From positions 2,604,001-2,668,000 of the forward strand of contig NZ_CP010979.1 in the NCBI RefSeq assembly GCF_000498395.2: DNA of 64,000 nt, written 5' to 3'. The notes under the pieces were generated by a model. That model was given only the letters and a program-made list of their open reading frames with translations. It had not been told where the DNA came from and searched no databases. Made by a program: the position numbers and the translations under genes. Positions 7,878 through 17,255 of this stretch are shown piece after piece. Every line of letters starts with the position of its first letter. The first letter of the stretch is position 1. This DNA is from Pseudomonas putida S13.1.2. Lineage in GTDB: Bacteria > Pseudomonadota > Gammaproteobacteria > Pseudomonadales > Pseudomonadaceae.

Positions 7878-10364
7878 TCACCAGTCGTAGGTCATCTCTA
7901 CCGACGCAACCCGCTCCTGTCCGTAATAGCAGCCAAACGCGTAGTTGCAGTCCGATACGTACTCGCGATCGAAGATGTTCTGCACGTTTACGCTGGCCTG
8001 CAGGCCGCGCAGGCTTGGGTCGAGCTTGGCCAGGTCGTAGCTGACGGTGGCGTCATACACGGCATAGGCCGGTACTTCGAAGGTATTGGCCGAGTTACCC
8101 TGTTTGCGGCCGGTATAACGTGCCCCGGCGCCGAAGGTCAGGCCATTGAGGGTGGCCTGGGTGAAGTGGTAATCCACCCACAGTGTGGCAGAAACCGGGG
8201 CCTGCGCCTCGTTGCGGTTGCCCTTGTCGCCGTAGGTGCTCTTGGTATAGAACGAGTCGATGTAGGTGGCAGCGGCCAGTACATCGACATTCTCGATGCT
8301 GGATTTGAGCTCCAGCTCCACACCACGCGAGCGCACCTCGCCATTTTGCGTCTGGTACTGCGGGTACTCGGTATCGCCGGTCAGCATGTTCTTCTGCTTC
8401 ACCTGGAACACCGAAGCCGTGAACAAGGTGCCGTCGACTGGCTGGTACTTCAGCCCCACCTCGTATTGCTCGCCTTCGCTTGGCTCGAACGCCTTGCCGC
8501 CGCGCTCGGGTGCTGCCGTGCCCACGGTTGGCAAGAACGACTGGGAATAGCTGACATACGGCGCCAGGCCAAACTCGGTGACATAGGTCAGGCCGATGCG
8601 CCCGGTGAACTTGGTGTCGCGCTGGGAGGCAATGCTGTGCGCCAGCAGATCCTTGTTGTCGACTTCCGCCCAGTCCTGGCGCCCGCCTACGGTCAGGATC
8701 CAGTTGTCCAGCTTGATCTGGTCCTGCACGTACACCCCGGTCTGGCGCAGCGTGTTGTCCCAACGGGTATCCAGCACCGGCGTCACGTTGCTGGTGGGGT
8801 AGTTGTTCTTGCCATACAGGTCGACAGGCAACACGTTGTAGGCGTTGTAGCCATCGTACTTGCGCGAGAAGTGACGGTAGTCCGCGCCGGCCAGCAAGGT
8901 GTGCCGCAGTGCGCCCGTGTCGAAGGTGTACTCCAGGTTGTTATCGATGGTGTAGGCGATGTTGTGCTGGCGCCAGTCAAGCTTGACCCGGTTGGCGCGG
9001 GTGTAGTCCACCACATCGCCTTGCGTCACGAAGCTGCGCAGGTAGAAGCCTTTGTAGCGGTCGCGTACATCGGTGTAGCGCGCGGTAGAGCGAAACGCCA
9101 GTTCGTCACTGAAACGGTGGCTGAAGTCATAGCCAAAGATGTACTGGTTGCGCTTGTAATCGTTGTACCGCGAGTCCCCCGAGAAGAAGTCGCGGTCGAT
9201 ATGCTGGCCTGTCGGGCCACGCTTGAGCGAGCCGATCATCGGCAACGTCTGATAATCGGGCAAGCCATCATCACGCTGGACTTGGGCGAGCAGCGTCAGG
9301 GACGTGTCTTCGTTTGGCGCCCAGGTCAGGCTCGGCGCCAGCAACAAGCGCTCGCTGTGCGCGTGAGCGACCATCTCGTTGCCTTTGTCGGCAACGCCGA
9401 CCAGGCGATAGGTAAAGGCCTTCTGCTCGTCCAGCGGGCCGCTGGTATCGAAGGCACCGTTGACCCGGTTGTAGCTGCCAGCGCCAAGCTTCACCTGGCT
9501 ACGCTGCTCGCGGGTGGGGCGCTTGGAGACCATGTTGATCAGCCCGCCCGGCTGGTTTTGCCCGTACAGCACCGAAGATGGGCCTTTGAGCACTTCGATA
9601 CGCTCCAGCGTGTAGGGGTCGATCTGGGGTGCGCCCCCAAGGCTACCGGCATACGGCAGGTACGCGCCGTCCAGGTACAGCGGGGTCGGGGCAAACCCGC
9701 GGCTGGTGATTTCGTCGGCAATGCTGTTGCGATCGGTAAAGCCGCCGGTAGCCAGGCCCGGGGTGTAGCGCAGCGCCTGGGTCAGGTTGCGCGCCCCCTG
9801 GGCTTGCACCTGGTCGGCGGTGATCACGTTGATGGCCTGGGGGATCTCCAGGATTGGCGTGTCAGTCTTGGTCCCGGTGGCACTGCGGCTGGCAACGTAG
9901 CCATTCACCGGCCCATAGGCAGACTCCGCAGCCGCACCGGTTACGCTGGTAGTATCAAGCTGCAAGGTCGAATCGTCACCGACCATGGGCAGCAGCGAGT
10001 AGCTGCCATTGGCCTGCTTCAACACCTGCAACCGGTTACCCGCCAGCAACTGGCGCAGGCCGGCATCGGGGCTGTAGCGGCCATGCAGGCCGGGCGACTT
10101 CAGCGCCTGCACCGATGACGGCTCGAATGACACCGTCACCCCGGCTGCCGAAGCGAATTGCGTGAGCGCCGTGGCCAGCGGGCCGGCGGCAATATCGAAC
10201 GAAGCTTCAGCCTGGCTTTGGGCAATGGCAGGGCTGGCGACCATTACCGTTGCCAGTGGGGTCGCCAGCGCCACGCTGAACAATGCGCGATTCACGGCAC
10301 GCGCCAGTTTGGTCCTGGTGGAGTTGATCAATAGGATGCGGTTGCAATCGTTGACAGCGAGCAT
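7878..10364 (-). CDS. TonB-dependent siderophore receptor with STN domain, FiuA/FhuA-like
   Basis: This 828-residue receptor has a long signal region (residues 1-48, ending S-P-A-I-A-Q), an STN domain (A-A-G-P-L-A-T-A-L-T-Q-F-A-S-A-A-G-V-T-V-S-F), a plug (I-P-Q-A-I-N-V-I-T; L-E-R-I-E-V-L-K-G-P-S-S-V-L-Y-G) and a barrel ending M-T-Y-D-W. Near the C terminus, F-D-R-E-Y-V-S-D-C plus a second Cys (G-C-Y-Y-G) matches the cysteine pair in FhuA/FiuA-type ferrichrome and hydroxamate receptors. With the FecR and sigma genes upstream it forms a second cell-surface signalling unit. A ferrichrome-type ligand is an inference from the C-terminal Cys pair and plug motifs. It has 8 Met, unlike the Met-poor receptors of the sulfur island. 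Confidence 0.88.
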   Translation of the reverse strand: MLAVNDCNRILLINSTRTKLARAVNRALFSVALATPLATVMVASPAIAQSQAEASFDIAAGPLATALTQFASAAGVTVSFEPSSVQALKSPGLHGRYSPDAGLRQLLAGNRLQVLKQANGSYSLLPMVGDDSTLQLDTTSVTGAAAESAYGPVNGYVASRSATGTKTDTPILEIPQAINVITADQVQAQGARNLTQALRYTPGLATGGFTDRNSIADEITSRGFAPTPLYLDGAYLPYAGSLGGAPQIDPYTLERIEVLKGPSSVLYGQNQPGGLINMVSKRPTREQRSQVKLGAGSYNRVNGAFDTSGPLDEQKAFTYRLVGVADKGNEMVAHAHSERLLLAPSLTWAPNEDTSLTLLAQVQRDDGLPDYQTLPMIGSLKRGPTGQHIDRDFFSGDSRYNDYKRNQYIFGYDFSHRFSDELAFRSTARYTDVRDRYKGFYLRSFVTQGDVVDYTRANRVKLDWRQHNIAYTIDNNLEYTFDTGALRHTLLAGADYRHFSRKYDGYNAYNVLPVDLYGKNNYPTSNVTPVLDTRWDNTLRQTGVYVQDQIKLDNWILTVGGRQDWAEVDNKDLLAHSIASQRDTKFTGRIGLTYVTEFGLAPYVSYSQSFLPTVGTAAPERGGKAFEPSEGEQYEVGLKYQPVDGTLFTASVFQVKQKNMLTGDTEYPQYQTQNGEVRSRGVELELKSSIENVDVLAAATYIDSFYTKSTYGDKGNRNEAQAPVSATLWVDYHFTQATLNGLTFGAGARYTGRKQGNSANTFEVPAYAVYDATVSYDLAKLDPSLRGLQASVNVQNIFDREYVSDCNYAFGCYYGQERVASVEMTYDW

Positions 10365-10431
10365 GCGGTTTCCTTTCGCCCTGCGGCAGTTTTTTCATTG
10401 CGCTTGGTGCGCGTCTACCTACAAGTCGAAC

Positions 10432-10450
10432 GAGAACGACAATCGATAAC
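10432..10450 (-). promoter_or_regulatory. Possible Fur-like site upstream of second receptor gene
   Basis: About 13 of 19 positions match the Fur consensus. It lies 68-86 bp before the receptor start. The receptor is expected to use a FecI-type promoter, which I could not assign with confidence. Confidence 0.25.
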
Positions 10451-10520
10451 CCCCCAGGCAAAAAAAATCGCCAGCCTTCAGGCCATGACACTCAATCAAG
10501 CATTATGGGGCCGCGTTGCG

Positions 10521-10612
10521 GCCCATCGCCGGCAAGCCGGGCTCCCACAGGTACAGTGCAATGCTTGAGGGCTGCACCGTACCTGTGGGAGCCCGGCTTG
10601 CCGGCGATGGGC
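10521..10612. repeat. Inverted REP pair (34-bp perfect arms)
   Basis: Arms at 10521-10554 and 10579-10612 are exact reverse complements and bracket a 24-bp loop. They lie between fecR (ends 10652) and the receptor gene on the minus strand. A strong hairpin here could reduce read-through from sigma/fecR into the receptor or protect mRNA ends. Confidence 0.85.
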
Positions 10613-10651
10613 TGCGCAGCAGACCTAATGCTCCACTGCCGGCATCAGGCT

Positions 10652-11599
10652 TCAGGCAGCCTCGACGCGCGTCCAGTACCGGCTGAAGCGACGAATGCGC
10701 ACAGGCAGCGTGGTGGTCAGGTTTTCCAGGACAATATCGATGTCGCCCAGGTGAAACGCCCCGGACAGTCGCAACCCGCCCACGGCCTCATCACAACCCA
10801 GGTACCCGGGCCGATACCGCTGCAGTTCACTCACCACATCAGCGAGGCGCCAGTCATCCACAATCAACATCTCGCGGGACCAGGCGTCTGCCATCGCCGC
10901 TAGCGGTGTCACGTTGCCGATCTTTTCGGTGCTGAATTGCAACTGTTGCCCGGCCTCTACCCGCACAGCCGCCATGGTCTGTGCACTGCGCACTTGCACC
11001 GCATGCTGCAGCACGCACACCCGCGTAACGTCGTCGTCGCAGCGCACGATAAAACGCGTACCCAGTGCGCGGACACTCCCCTGGCCGGTATGCACGATGA
11101 ACGGGCGGGATAATGCATCCGATGCGGTCTGCACCAGGATCTCCCCTTTCAGCAACTCAAGTGCGCGCCACTGGCCGTCGTAGCGAATATCAACAGCGGT
11201 GTCGGTGTTCAATTGCAACTGGCTACCATCGTCCAGCCGCACCGAACGCTGCTCGCCAACGCCTGTGCGCACGTCGGCCATCCACTGCGCAACGCCGCCA
11301 TCACGCAACACCACACCCCCGGTCGCGCCCGCGACCAGCAGCACCGACAACACCTTGAGTACCTCACGCCGCTTGGCCCTGGCACTGCTTAACGTCGGCC
11401 GTGCAATACCGGGTGTGACCTGCGCCAGCTTGCCCTGCAAGCGTGCCAGGCGCTCCCAGGCCTGCAAGTGTCGCGGGTCACTCGACAACCAGCGCTGATG
11501 CGCCGCTCGCGTGCTGTCATCCGCCTCGCAGCGCAGCTCCACATACCAGCGTGCGGCAGCCTCCAGTGTGTTGCGGTCCAATGGTTCAGCACCCGCCAT
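10652..11599 (-). CDS. FecR-family sigma regulator (second set)
   Basis: This 315-residue protein has an N-terminal DUF4880 region (A-A-R-W-Y-V-E-L-R) and a single membrane helix at about residues 86-105 (V-L-S-V-L-L-V-A-G-A-T-G-G-V-V-L). The FecR domain opens with A-D-V-R-T-G-V-G-E-Q-R-S, and a C-terminal STN-like segment follows. It starts 3 bp after the sigma gene ends and overlaps nothing. It should regulate the sigma factor at 11603-12112 in response to the receptor at 7878-10364. It shares domain order and several motifs with the paralogue at 1430-2377, so the two units probably have a common ancestor. Confidence 0.9.
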   Translation of the reverse strand: MAGAEPLDRNTLEAAARWYVELRCEADDSTRAAHQRWLSSDPRHLQAWERLARLQGKLAQVTPGIARPTLSSARAKRREVLKVLSVLLVAGATGGVVLRDGGVAQWMADVRTGVGEQRSVRLDDGSQLQLNTDTAVDIRYDGQWRALELLKGEILVQTASDALSRPFIVHTGQGSVRALGTRFIVRCDDDVTRVCVLQHAVQVRSAQTMAAVRVEAGQQLQFSTEKIGNVTPLAAMADAWSREMLIVDDWRLADVVSELQRYRPGYLGCDEAVGGLRLSGAFHLGDIDIVLENLTTTLPVRIRRFSRYWTRVEAA

Positions 11600-11602
11600 G
11601 GC

Positions 11603-12112
11603 TCAGGCCTCGGCCAGCATCAGGCAGTGGGTCAGTGCCCGCACGGCGTGTTTTTTGACGGTGGTGAGCGAAACATCCAGGCGCCGCGCGATTTCCACAT
11701 AGCTCAAGCCATCGAGCTGGGCCATGAGGAAGATCTCGCGGGTACGCGTGCCCAAGCCGTCGAGGAGCCGATCGATTTCCAGCAGGGTCTCGATGATCAC
11801 CAGGCGAGCCTCGGGCGAAACCTCTAGATGCTCGGGCCGTGCCGCGAGGGTTTCCAGGTAGGCCTGCTCCACGGCACGCCGGCGGAACATGTCGATCATC
11901 AGGCTACGGGCGACACTGCTCAGATACGCCCGTGGCTGTTGCAGCTCGGCCGCCTTGCGCAGGGTCAGCACCCGCATGAACGTGTCCTGGGCCAGGTCGG
12001 CCGCATGCTCCATACACCCGAGCTTGCGGCGCAGCCATCCGCACAGCCAGGAATGATGGTCCTCGTAAAGCGTGTGCACGGCTTTTTGCAGGGAAGGGTC
12101 AGCACAGGACAT
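11603..12112 (-). CDS. ECF sigma factor, FecI type (second set)
   Basis: This 169-residue ECF sigma factor shows region 2 (D-L-A-Q-D-T-F-M-R-V-L) and a C-terminal helix-turn-helix (Y-V-E-I-A-R-R-L-D-V-S-L-T-T-V-K-K-H). I prefer ATG 12112 (M-S-C-A-D-P-S). The longer frame begins at 12151, inside a Fur-like box, so its first 13 residues are unlikely to be translated. It is first in the sigma-fecR order, with the receptor gene next after a REP hairpin. It should transcribe the receptor when FecR signals that a ferric siderophore is bound. Confidence 0.9.
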   Translation of the reverse strand: MSCADPSLQKAVHTLYEDHHSWLCGWLRRKLGCMEHAADLAQDTFMRVLTLRKAAELQQPRAYLSSVARSLMIDMFRRRAVEQAYLETLAARPEHLEVSPEARLVIIETLLEIDRLLDGLGTRTREIFLMAQLDGLSYVEIARRLDVSLTTVKKHAVRALTHCLMLAEA

Positions 12113-12136
12113 GGTAGAACCGATCAGGGCGTCTTT

Positions 12137-12155
12137 AATAATGACTCTCATTTAA
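12137..12155 (-). promoter_or_regulatory. Probable Fur box before second ECF sigma gene
   Basis: On the minus strand 13 of 19 positions match the Fur consensus, with an uninterrupted right half TCATTAT and a good AATGA on the left. It lies 25-43 bp before the chosen start at 12112, as expected for iron repression of the sigma operon. Confidence 0.5.
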
Positions 12156-12241
12156 CCCGAGTCTGACCGGATTTCGCAATTGCTTTGCATAGCTGACTCG
12201 AAACACAGCTTGTGAAACGTGAACCAGGGTTCGAAAGGAGC

Positions 12242-13474
12242 CTAGGCCACAATACTTCTGTTCAACCCCAAAGCCCATGCAGCGGCCATCCTCTCCCCGA
12301 CAGGCTCGAAGGCCGGATGGCTGTTGCGATAATCCGAAAGCTCCGCCATCGCACGGTTCATGCCGACTTCCACTCGGTTGAGCAACTCCTCGCAGCGCGC
12401 TTGCGTGAGGTTGCAGGCGGTGCGTCCGAACTGCACCAGCATCTTGCGCTTGGGCCACGCTTTCGACCCGCCCAGCAACAGCCCCATGATGTCGTGGCTG
12501 TTGTACACGGTCGTGGTCACCAAGTCATAGGCCGGCGCGAGCCAGATGTCGGCGTGCTCGGCACAGTTCTCGTAGAGCAGGCCGAAGTTCTTCAAATGAG
12601 CATCGCCGTTCTGGATACCGGCGCACAACGCAACCATGGTGAAAAAGTCTTCCAGCGCACGAGGTACCCGACCGGGCGTGACATACAGCTTGATCAACTG
12701 CGCGCAGCCTTGGTAGCTGCCATCATACTTCTTGCGAGTGCCCCACCCCGAAAGCACGCACATGTCCTCAAAGCCCAGGTAGGCGTTATCGCCGACGTCA
12801 AAGCGTTGAACCACCAGAAACCTCCCCTGCTGACTAAGCTGGAGTTCAGGTACTTGCAGGCCGCAATGCAACGCCGCACGCATGCAGAAATACTCGTTGG
12901 CCGCCAACTGAGGAAAATCTGATTCGTTGAATGCCTTGACCAGGTGTGTTGCCCCGCGGTGGGTGACCCGGTCTACATCAGGGGTGCTGGCATCGATATC
13001 GCGCACCAGCACCTTGGGCTGAACACCGGATACGCCTGAATAGGCCGCGTATGTACTCAAAAGCTCGGCAAACAGGTCTTTTGCACCGTCGTGAACCAGC
13101 AAGCTGGACAGCTTCATGGCCGGCACGGGTTCGTCACCGAGATGCTGGGCGATGCTGATCCGACCCAGTTGGTGAGGGCCGACAATGCCTAACAAGGCGA
13201 AATCATCAAATCCGCGCACCGACTTGCTGAACCGCCGCATCAGCTCTTCCTTGAGGTGTCCTTCCGGAAGGTTCATCTCGAACAAGGGGTGAATTCCATA
13301 CTCCCACTTGTAACTCTCCAGGCGCGTTGGCATGGTCAGGGAGACGGCTTGCGCTTCGCCAGCCGATGGGTTGTAGGTGAAGACCGTATCACGCGGATTT
13401 TCGTCACTGCGCCCCAGGGTGCCGACAGTGGCGTCGCCCGCGCCGACGTACAAGCGATCACTCGAACTGATCAT
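12242..13474 (-). CDS. hipA: HipA-family serine/threonine kinase toxin
   Basis: This is a 410-residue HipA-type kinase. The N-terminal subdomain spans about residues 1-110. Residues near 150 contain S-G-V-S-G-V-Q-P-K-V-L, where the flexible Ser-bearing ATP loop sits in E. coli HipA. The catalytic core has N-G-D-A-H-L-K-N-F (catalytic Asp) and A-P-A-Y-D-L-V-T-T (metal-binding Asp). E. coli HipA phosphorylates glutamyl-tRNA synthetase and causes persistence; the target here is unknown. The gene overlaps the 3' end of the antitoxin gene by 17 bp, so translation is coupled. All core motifs look intact. Confidence 0.9.
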   Translation of the reverse strand: MISSSDRLYVGAGDATVGTLGRSDENPRDTVFTYNPSAGEAQAVSLTMPTRLESYKWEYGIHPLFEMNLPEGHLKEELMRRFSKSVRGFDDFALLGIVGPHQLGRISIAQHLGDEPVPAMKLSSLLVHDGAKDLFAELLSTYAAYSGVSGVQPKVLVRDIDASTPDVDRVTHRGATHLVKAFNESDFPQLAANEYFCMRAALHCGLQVPELQLSQQGRFLVVQRFDVGDNAYLGFEDMCVLSGWGTRKKYDGSYQGCAQLIKLYVTPGRVPRALEDFFTMVALCAGIQNGDAHLKNFGLLYENCAEHADIWLAPAYDLVTTTVYNSHDIMGLLLGGSKAWPKRKMLVQFGRTACNLTQARCEELLNRVEVGMNRAMAELSDYRNSHPAFEPVGERMAAAWALGLNRSIVA

Positions 13475-13712
13475 GGATACCCCCGGCCTTCAGCTCATCG
13501 AGTGTTCTACGCCGGCGCTTGGGCGTGGCCGTCAGTTCGTATCCCAAACCCTCCAGGATTGCTGCAACCTTGCGAATGCCGACTTCGGGGATCGAGTTGT
13601 TCTCGATCCCAGAGATGGTCGCACGGCTCATGCCATGACGTTGCGCGAGCTGGGCCTGGGAAAGCCCGGCATCTTTACGCAGCTTTTTGATCAGTTTGCC
13701 TAAAACATCCAT
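13458..13712 (-). CDS. hipB: HipB-like XRE antitoxin / repressor
   Basis: This 84-residue protein is almost entirely an XRE helix-turn-helix (L-S-Q-A-Q-L-A-Q-R-H-G-M-S-R-A-T-I-S-G-I-E) with a basic C-terminal tail. I chose ATG 13712 (M-D-V-L-G-K-L) because the upstream extension to 13754 runs through the palindromic operator. HipB proteins neutralise HipA and repress their own operon by binding palindromes ahead of the pair. Such a palindrome lies directly upstream (13725-13767). Confidence 0.88.
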   Translation of the reverse strand: MDVLGKLIKKLRKDAGLSQAQLAQRHGMSRATISGIENNSIPEVGIRKVAAILEGLGYELTATPKRRRRTLDELKAGGIHDQFE

Positions 13713-13724
13713 AAAATTTGCACC

Positions 13725-13767
13725 GTATACAATGCATAATGTAGAAATCCACATAAATGCATCGTAT
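13725..13767. promoter_or_regulatory. Palindromic operator of hipBA
   Basis: GTATACAATGCATAATGT (13725-13742) and ACATAAATGCATCGTAT (13751-13767) form an imperfect inverted repeat sharing ATAC-(A/G)-ATGCAT and ATGT, with an 8-bp centre. It lies 13-55 bp before hipB in an AT-rich 150-bp gap, as expected for HipB autoregulation. Confidence 0.55.
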
Positions 13768-13864
13768 TTGATTCAAATTAATCTGTACAGGCGTTTCTTG
13801 GCGGCCATGAGAACCAAGGTTTTCGGCAAGCCTTGAGCCGACTGCACACCATCTGCAAACCGGC

Positions 13865-14776
13865 TCACTGCCACGCAGCCAGGGTTTCTCCCTGTCGGAA
13901 GAACGTCCTCAAGTGCTCGACAAAACACGAGACCTTGGCCGACAGGTTCAGGCGCTCCAGGTACACCGCATAGATATCCGCAGGCGGGGTGTGGTAGTCG
14001 CCCAGCACTTCCACCAGCCGCCCGCTGCGCAGGTGGTCAGCCAGGTTCCACTCGGCCCGCATCAGGATGCCTTGCCCATCGAGGGCCCAGTTCAGGGCGA
14101 CCTCGCCATCATTAGTGCTCAGGCTGCCACGCACCTTCACCGACTCGCTCTGCTTGCCGCGGCTGAGGCGCCAGATGCCGAACGCAGCATCGTTCTGGCG
14201 CAACACGATGCAGTTGTGGCTGGCCAGGTCTTTTGGCGCTTCTGGGGTGCCGTGGGCCTCCAGGTAACCGGGCGCCGCGCACAACCGGCGGCGGTTGGCA
14301 GCGATCTTGCGGGCGATCAGCCGCGAATCAGGCAGCTCACCAAAGCGGATGGCCACATCGATAGCGTCGTTCGGCAGGGCGATTGGGCGGTCAGTCAGGT
14401 GCAACTGCACCTCTACCTCGGGGTAGCGCTTGGCAAACGACGACACTGCCGGCCCCACATGCGTACGGCCAAAACCCAGCGGCGCATTGACCCGTAGCAG
14501 GCCCTTGGGCTCGGCACGGCTGCTGGACACCTGGCGCTCCATTTCCTCGATCTCACCCAGTATCCGCCGGGCATTCACCAGGTAGGTCTCGCCCTCGGCG
14601 GTAAGGCTGATGCTGCGTGTGGTGCGATTAAGCAGCCGCACGCCCAGGCGTTGCTCCAGCTGCGCCAGGCGCTTGGAGACTGCGGGCGGCGTCAGGTTCA
14701 GTTCGCGCGCGGTGCCCGCCAGGCTGCCCACCCTGATCAGCTGGGTGAAAAACGCCAGCTCCGATACCGGATTCAT
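13865..14776 (-). CDS. LysR-family regulator of the tartrate cluster
   Basis: This 303-residue LTTR has an N-terminal winged helix (S-L-A-G-T-A-R-E-L-N-L-T-P-P-A-V-S-K-R-L-A-Q-L-E) and the usual effector domain. It is transcribed away from the DctA-type transporter and tartrate dehydratase genes with a 194-bp shared intergenic region. That is the classic layout for a LysR activator of a divergent catabolic operon. By position it is probably the tartrate- or dicarboxylate-responsive activator; the effector is not shown by sequence. Confidence 0.85.
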   Translation of the reverse strand: MNPVSELAFFTQLIRVGSLAGTARELNLTPPAVSKRLAQLEQRLGVRLLNRTTRSISLTAEGETYLVNARRILGEIEEMERQVSSSRAEPKGLLRVNAPLGFGRTHVGPAVSSFAKRYPEVEVQLHLTDRPIALPNDAIDVAIRFGELPDSRLIARKIAANRRRLCAAPGYLEAHGTPEAPKDLASHNCIVLRQNDAAFGIWRLSRGKQSESVKVRGSLSTNDGEVALNWALDGQGILMRAEWNLADHLRSGRLVEVLGDYHTPPADIYAVYLERLNLSAKVSCFVEHLRTFFRQGETLAAWQ

Positions 14777-14792
14777 AATTAACCTGAAGGAA

Positions 14793-14814
14793 ACAATGAG
14801 TTGAATTTCATTGT
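14793..14814. promoter_or_regulatory. Perfect inverted repeat ACAATGA-N8-TCATTGT, likely LysR site
   Basis: The 7-bp arms are perfect and the dyad lies 17-38 bp upstream of the LysR gene within the divergent intergenic region. Position and symmetry fit an LTTR binding site used for autorepression and divergent activation. Confidence 0.45.
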
Positions 14815-14970
14815 ATTACAGCATTTTTGAAAAACCATTACCTTTTGCCCTGCGTGATTAACCACAACAAAGCTGGGCTCTTCGGCCGCCAAGGCCAGGT
14901 GTGACCTGCACCTCACGATCAGCCCAGCCGCCAGATAAATCCGACTCACAACAATAATTCGGAGACGGCA

Positions 14971-16302
14971 ATGGCCAAGCGATTGTTCGGCAAGCTTTAC
15001 GTACAAGTATTGATCGGCGTAACCCTCGGGGTGCTGATCGGGGTGTTCTGGCCACAGGTTGGCGCAGACTTGAAGCCCATCGGCGACGCCTTCATCAAAC
15101 TGATCAAGATGGTCTTCGCCCCCATCATCTTCGCCACCGTGGTGCTGGGCATCGCCAAGATGGAAAACATGAAGGAACTCGGCCGCGTGGGTGTGCGTGC
15201 GCTGATCTACTTCGAAGTGCTGTCCACCTTTGCCCTGGTGCTGGGGTTGGTGGTGGTCAACCTCGTACAGCCCGGCCAGGGCATGAACGTCGACCCTGCC
15301 ACCCTCGATGCCAAGAGCATCTCCACCTACACCGCTGCCGCAGCCGGCAATAGCGGCGGCTTCATCGACTTCATGCTGCATGTGATACCCGGCAGCGTGA
15401 CCGACGCCTTCGCCAAGAACGAGATCCTGCCGATCCTGCTGTTCAGCACCCTGTTCGGTATCGCCCTCTCGCACCTTGGCCCTCGTGGCAAGCCCATGGT
15501 GGATGTGCTGGAAGCGTTCTCCCACGGCATGTTCTTCATCGTCGGCATGATCATGCGTGTGGCCCCGCTGGCTGCCTGTGGCGCCATGGCCTTCACCGTC
15601 GGCAAGTACGGCCTGGGCTCCATCGTGTCGCTGGGCAAGCTGATGGCAACCATGTACCTGACCTGCTTCCTGTTCGTGGTGATCGTGCTGGGCACCATTG
15701 CCCGGTTGTCCGGCTTCAACCTGTGGAAGTTCCTCAAGTACCTGAAGGAAGAACTGTTCACGGTACTGGGCACCAGCTCGTCCGAGTCGGTGGTGCCGCA
15801 GTTGATGAACAAGCTGGAAAAGGTCGGCGTGTCCAAACCGGTGGTGGGCCTGGTGATCCCCTCGGGCCTTACCTTCAACCCGGATGGCCAGTGCATCTAC
15901 TACACCATGGCCGCCATCTTCATCGCCCAGGCCACCAACACGCCGTTGACCCTGATGGACCAACTGCTCGTGCTAGGCGTGCTGCTGCTTACCTCCAAGG
16001 GCTCCGCAGGGGTGACCGGTTCGGGCTTCATCACCCTGGCCGCAACCCTGGCGACCATGGACAACATCCCGGTGGCCGGCATGGTGCTGCTGCTGGGCGT
16101 GGACCGCTTCATGTCCGAAGCCCGCGCCATCACCAACACCATTGGCAATGCCGTCGGCACCGTGGCTATCGCCAACTGGGTCGGCGCACTGGACAAGCAA
16201 CGCATGGCCCAGGCCCTGGACGGCCAGCTACCGGCAGAACCACAACCCACCGAGACCCGCCCTGCCCTTGCACAACTGGAGGCCGGCACACCCACACCCT
16301 GA
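14971..16302 (+). CDS. dctA: DctA-type dicarboxylate:cation symporter, probable tartrate uptake
   Basis: This 443-residue inner-membrane protein belongs to the DAACS family (DctA/GltP). It shows the serine-rich re-entrant loop ([12 protein letters not shown]), the substrate/cation segment ([22 protein letters not shown]) and the late motif [14 protein letters not shown]. coli DctA has F-N-L-D-G-T-S-I-Y at the second motif, so the N-P-D-G-Q-C change may reflect another substrate. It is the first gene of an apparent operon with ttdA and ttdB (53 bp and a 4-bp overlap). Uptake of tartrate is inferred from that linkage. GGAGA precedes the start. Confidence 0.85.
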   Translation: MAKRLFGKLYVQVLIGVTLGVLIGVFWPQVGADLKPIGDAFIKLIKMVFAPIIFATVVLGIAKMENMKELGRVGVRALIYFEVLSTFALVLGLVVVNLVQPGQGMNVDPATLDAKSISTYTAAAAGNSGGFIDFMLHVIPGSVTDAFAKNEILPILLFSTLFGIALSHLGPRGKPMVDVLEAFSHGMFFIVGMIMRVAPLAACGAMAFTVGKYGLGSIVSLGKLMATMYLTCFLFVVIVLGTIARLSGFNLWKFLKYLKEELFTVLGTSSSESVVPQLMNKLEKVGVSKPVVGLVIPSGLTFNPDGQCIYYTMAAIFIAQATNTPLTLMDQLLVLGVLLLTSKGSAGVTGSGFITLAATLATMDNIPVAGMVLLLGVDRFMSEARAITNTIGNAVGTVAIANWVGALDKQRMAQALDGQLPAEPQPTETRPALAQLEAGTPTP

Positions 16303-16355
16303 CCTTTCGATAACAGCAAAAAGAACCCGCCTTGTGATGCAGTGAGGAAATAATC

Positions 16356-17255
16356 ATGGACAAAGAAACCGCCGTGTCATCGCTTACCGACGTGATGGCC
16401 AAGTTCACCGCCTACATCGGCAAACGGCTGCCCAAAGATGTGAAGGAAAAGACCGCCAAGTTGCGCGCCGCCGAAACCAACCCGCTGGCCATCGCCGTAT
16501 ACGACTCAATGGCCGACAACCAGGAATACGCCGACAAGCTCAACCGCCCTAGCTGCCAGGATACCGGGGTGATCCAGTACTTCGTCTCGGCCGGCGCGCG
16601 CTTCCCGCTGCTCGGTGAGATGGAAGGCATCCTCGAGAACGCCACCAAAGAAGCCACCATCCAGGGGCCGTTGCGCCACAACGCGGTGGAAACCTTCATC
16701 GAGAAGAACACCGGCACCAACACCGGCTCGAAAATCCCGTGGCTGGACTGGGAAATCATCCCCGATGCCGACTACGCCATCGTCGATGTGTACATGGCCG
16801 GTGGCGGCTGCACCTTGCCAGGCTCGGCCAAGGTGCTGATGCCGGGGCAAGGCTATGAAGGGGTGACCGAGTTCGTCTTCGATGTCATCACCTCTCGCGG
16901 CGTCAACGCCTGCCCGCCGCTGCTGGTGGGGGTTGGGGTTTCGACTTCGGTGGAAACTGCAGCACGCCTGTCGAAGAAGGCCATCCTGCGCGAGGTGGAC
17001 TCCAGCCACCCCAACGAAAGCGCGGCAATGATGGAAAAGCTGCTGGAGGACGGCCTGAACGAAATCGGCATCGGCCCGCAGGGGCTCACCGGCAACAGCA
17101 GCGTAATGGGCGTGAACATCGAGTCCTCGGCCCGCCACCCCTCCACCATCGGCGTGGCAGTGTCCACCGGCTGCTGGGCACATCGCCGCGGCAAGATCCG
17201 CATCAACGCCGACCTGACCTACGACATCCTCTCGCACGAAGGGGTAGTACTGTGA
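16356..17255 (+). CDS. ttdA: L(+)-tartrate dehydratase, alpha subunit
   Basis: The 299-residue protein matches E. coli TtdA closely in length and motifs. Three conserved cysteines, N-R-P-S-C-Q-D-T-G (C67), G-G-G-C-T-L-P-G and [10 protein letters not shown], can ligate the [4Fe-4S] cluster of class I fumarase-type hydratases. With TtdB it converts L-tartrate to oxaloacetate and water in the cytoplasm. The stop overlaps the ttdB start by 4 bp. The high motif identity to TtdA favours tartrate dehydratase over a class I fumarase, which is normally one fused chain in this genus. Confidence 0.9.
   Translation: MDKETAVSSLTDVMAKFTAYIGKRLPKDVKEKTAKLRAAETNPLAIAVYDSMADNQEYADKLNRPSCQDTGVIQYFVSAGARFPLLGEMEGILENATKEATIQGPLRHNAVETFIEKNTGTNTGSKIPWLDWEIIPDADYAIVDVYMAGGGCTLPGSAKVLMPGQGYEGVTEFVFDVITSRGVNACPPLLVGVGVSTSVETAARLSKKAILREVDSSHPNESAAMMEKLLEDGLNEIGIGPQGLTGNSSVMGVNIESSARHPSTIGVAVSTGCWAHRRGKIRINADLTYDILSHEGVVL

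Noticed and set aside
8166..10118. 650-codon open frame on the plus strand
   Set aside because: It is antisense to the intact TonB receptor gene, has no recognisable domain and reflects codon bias in GC-rich DNA.
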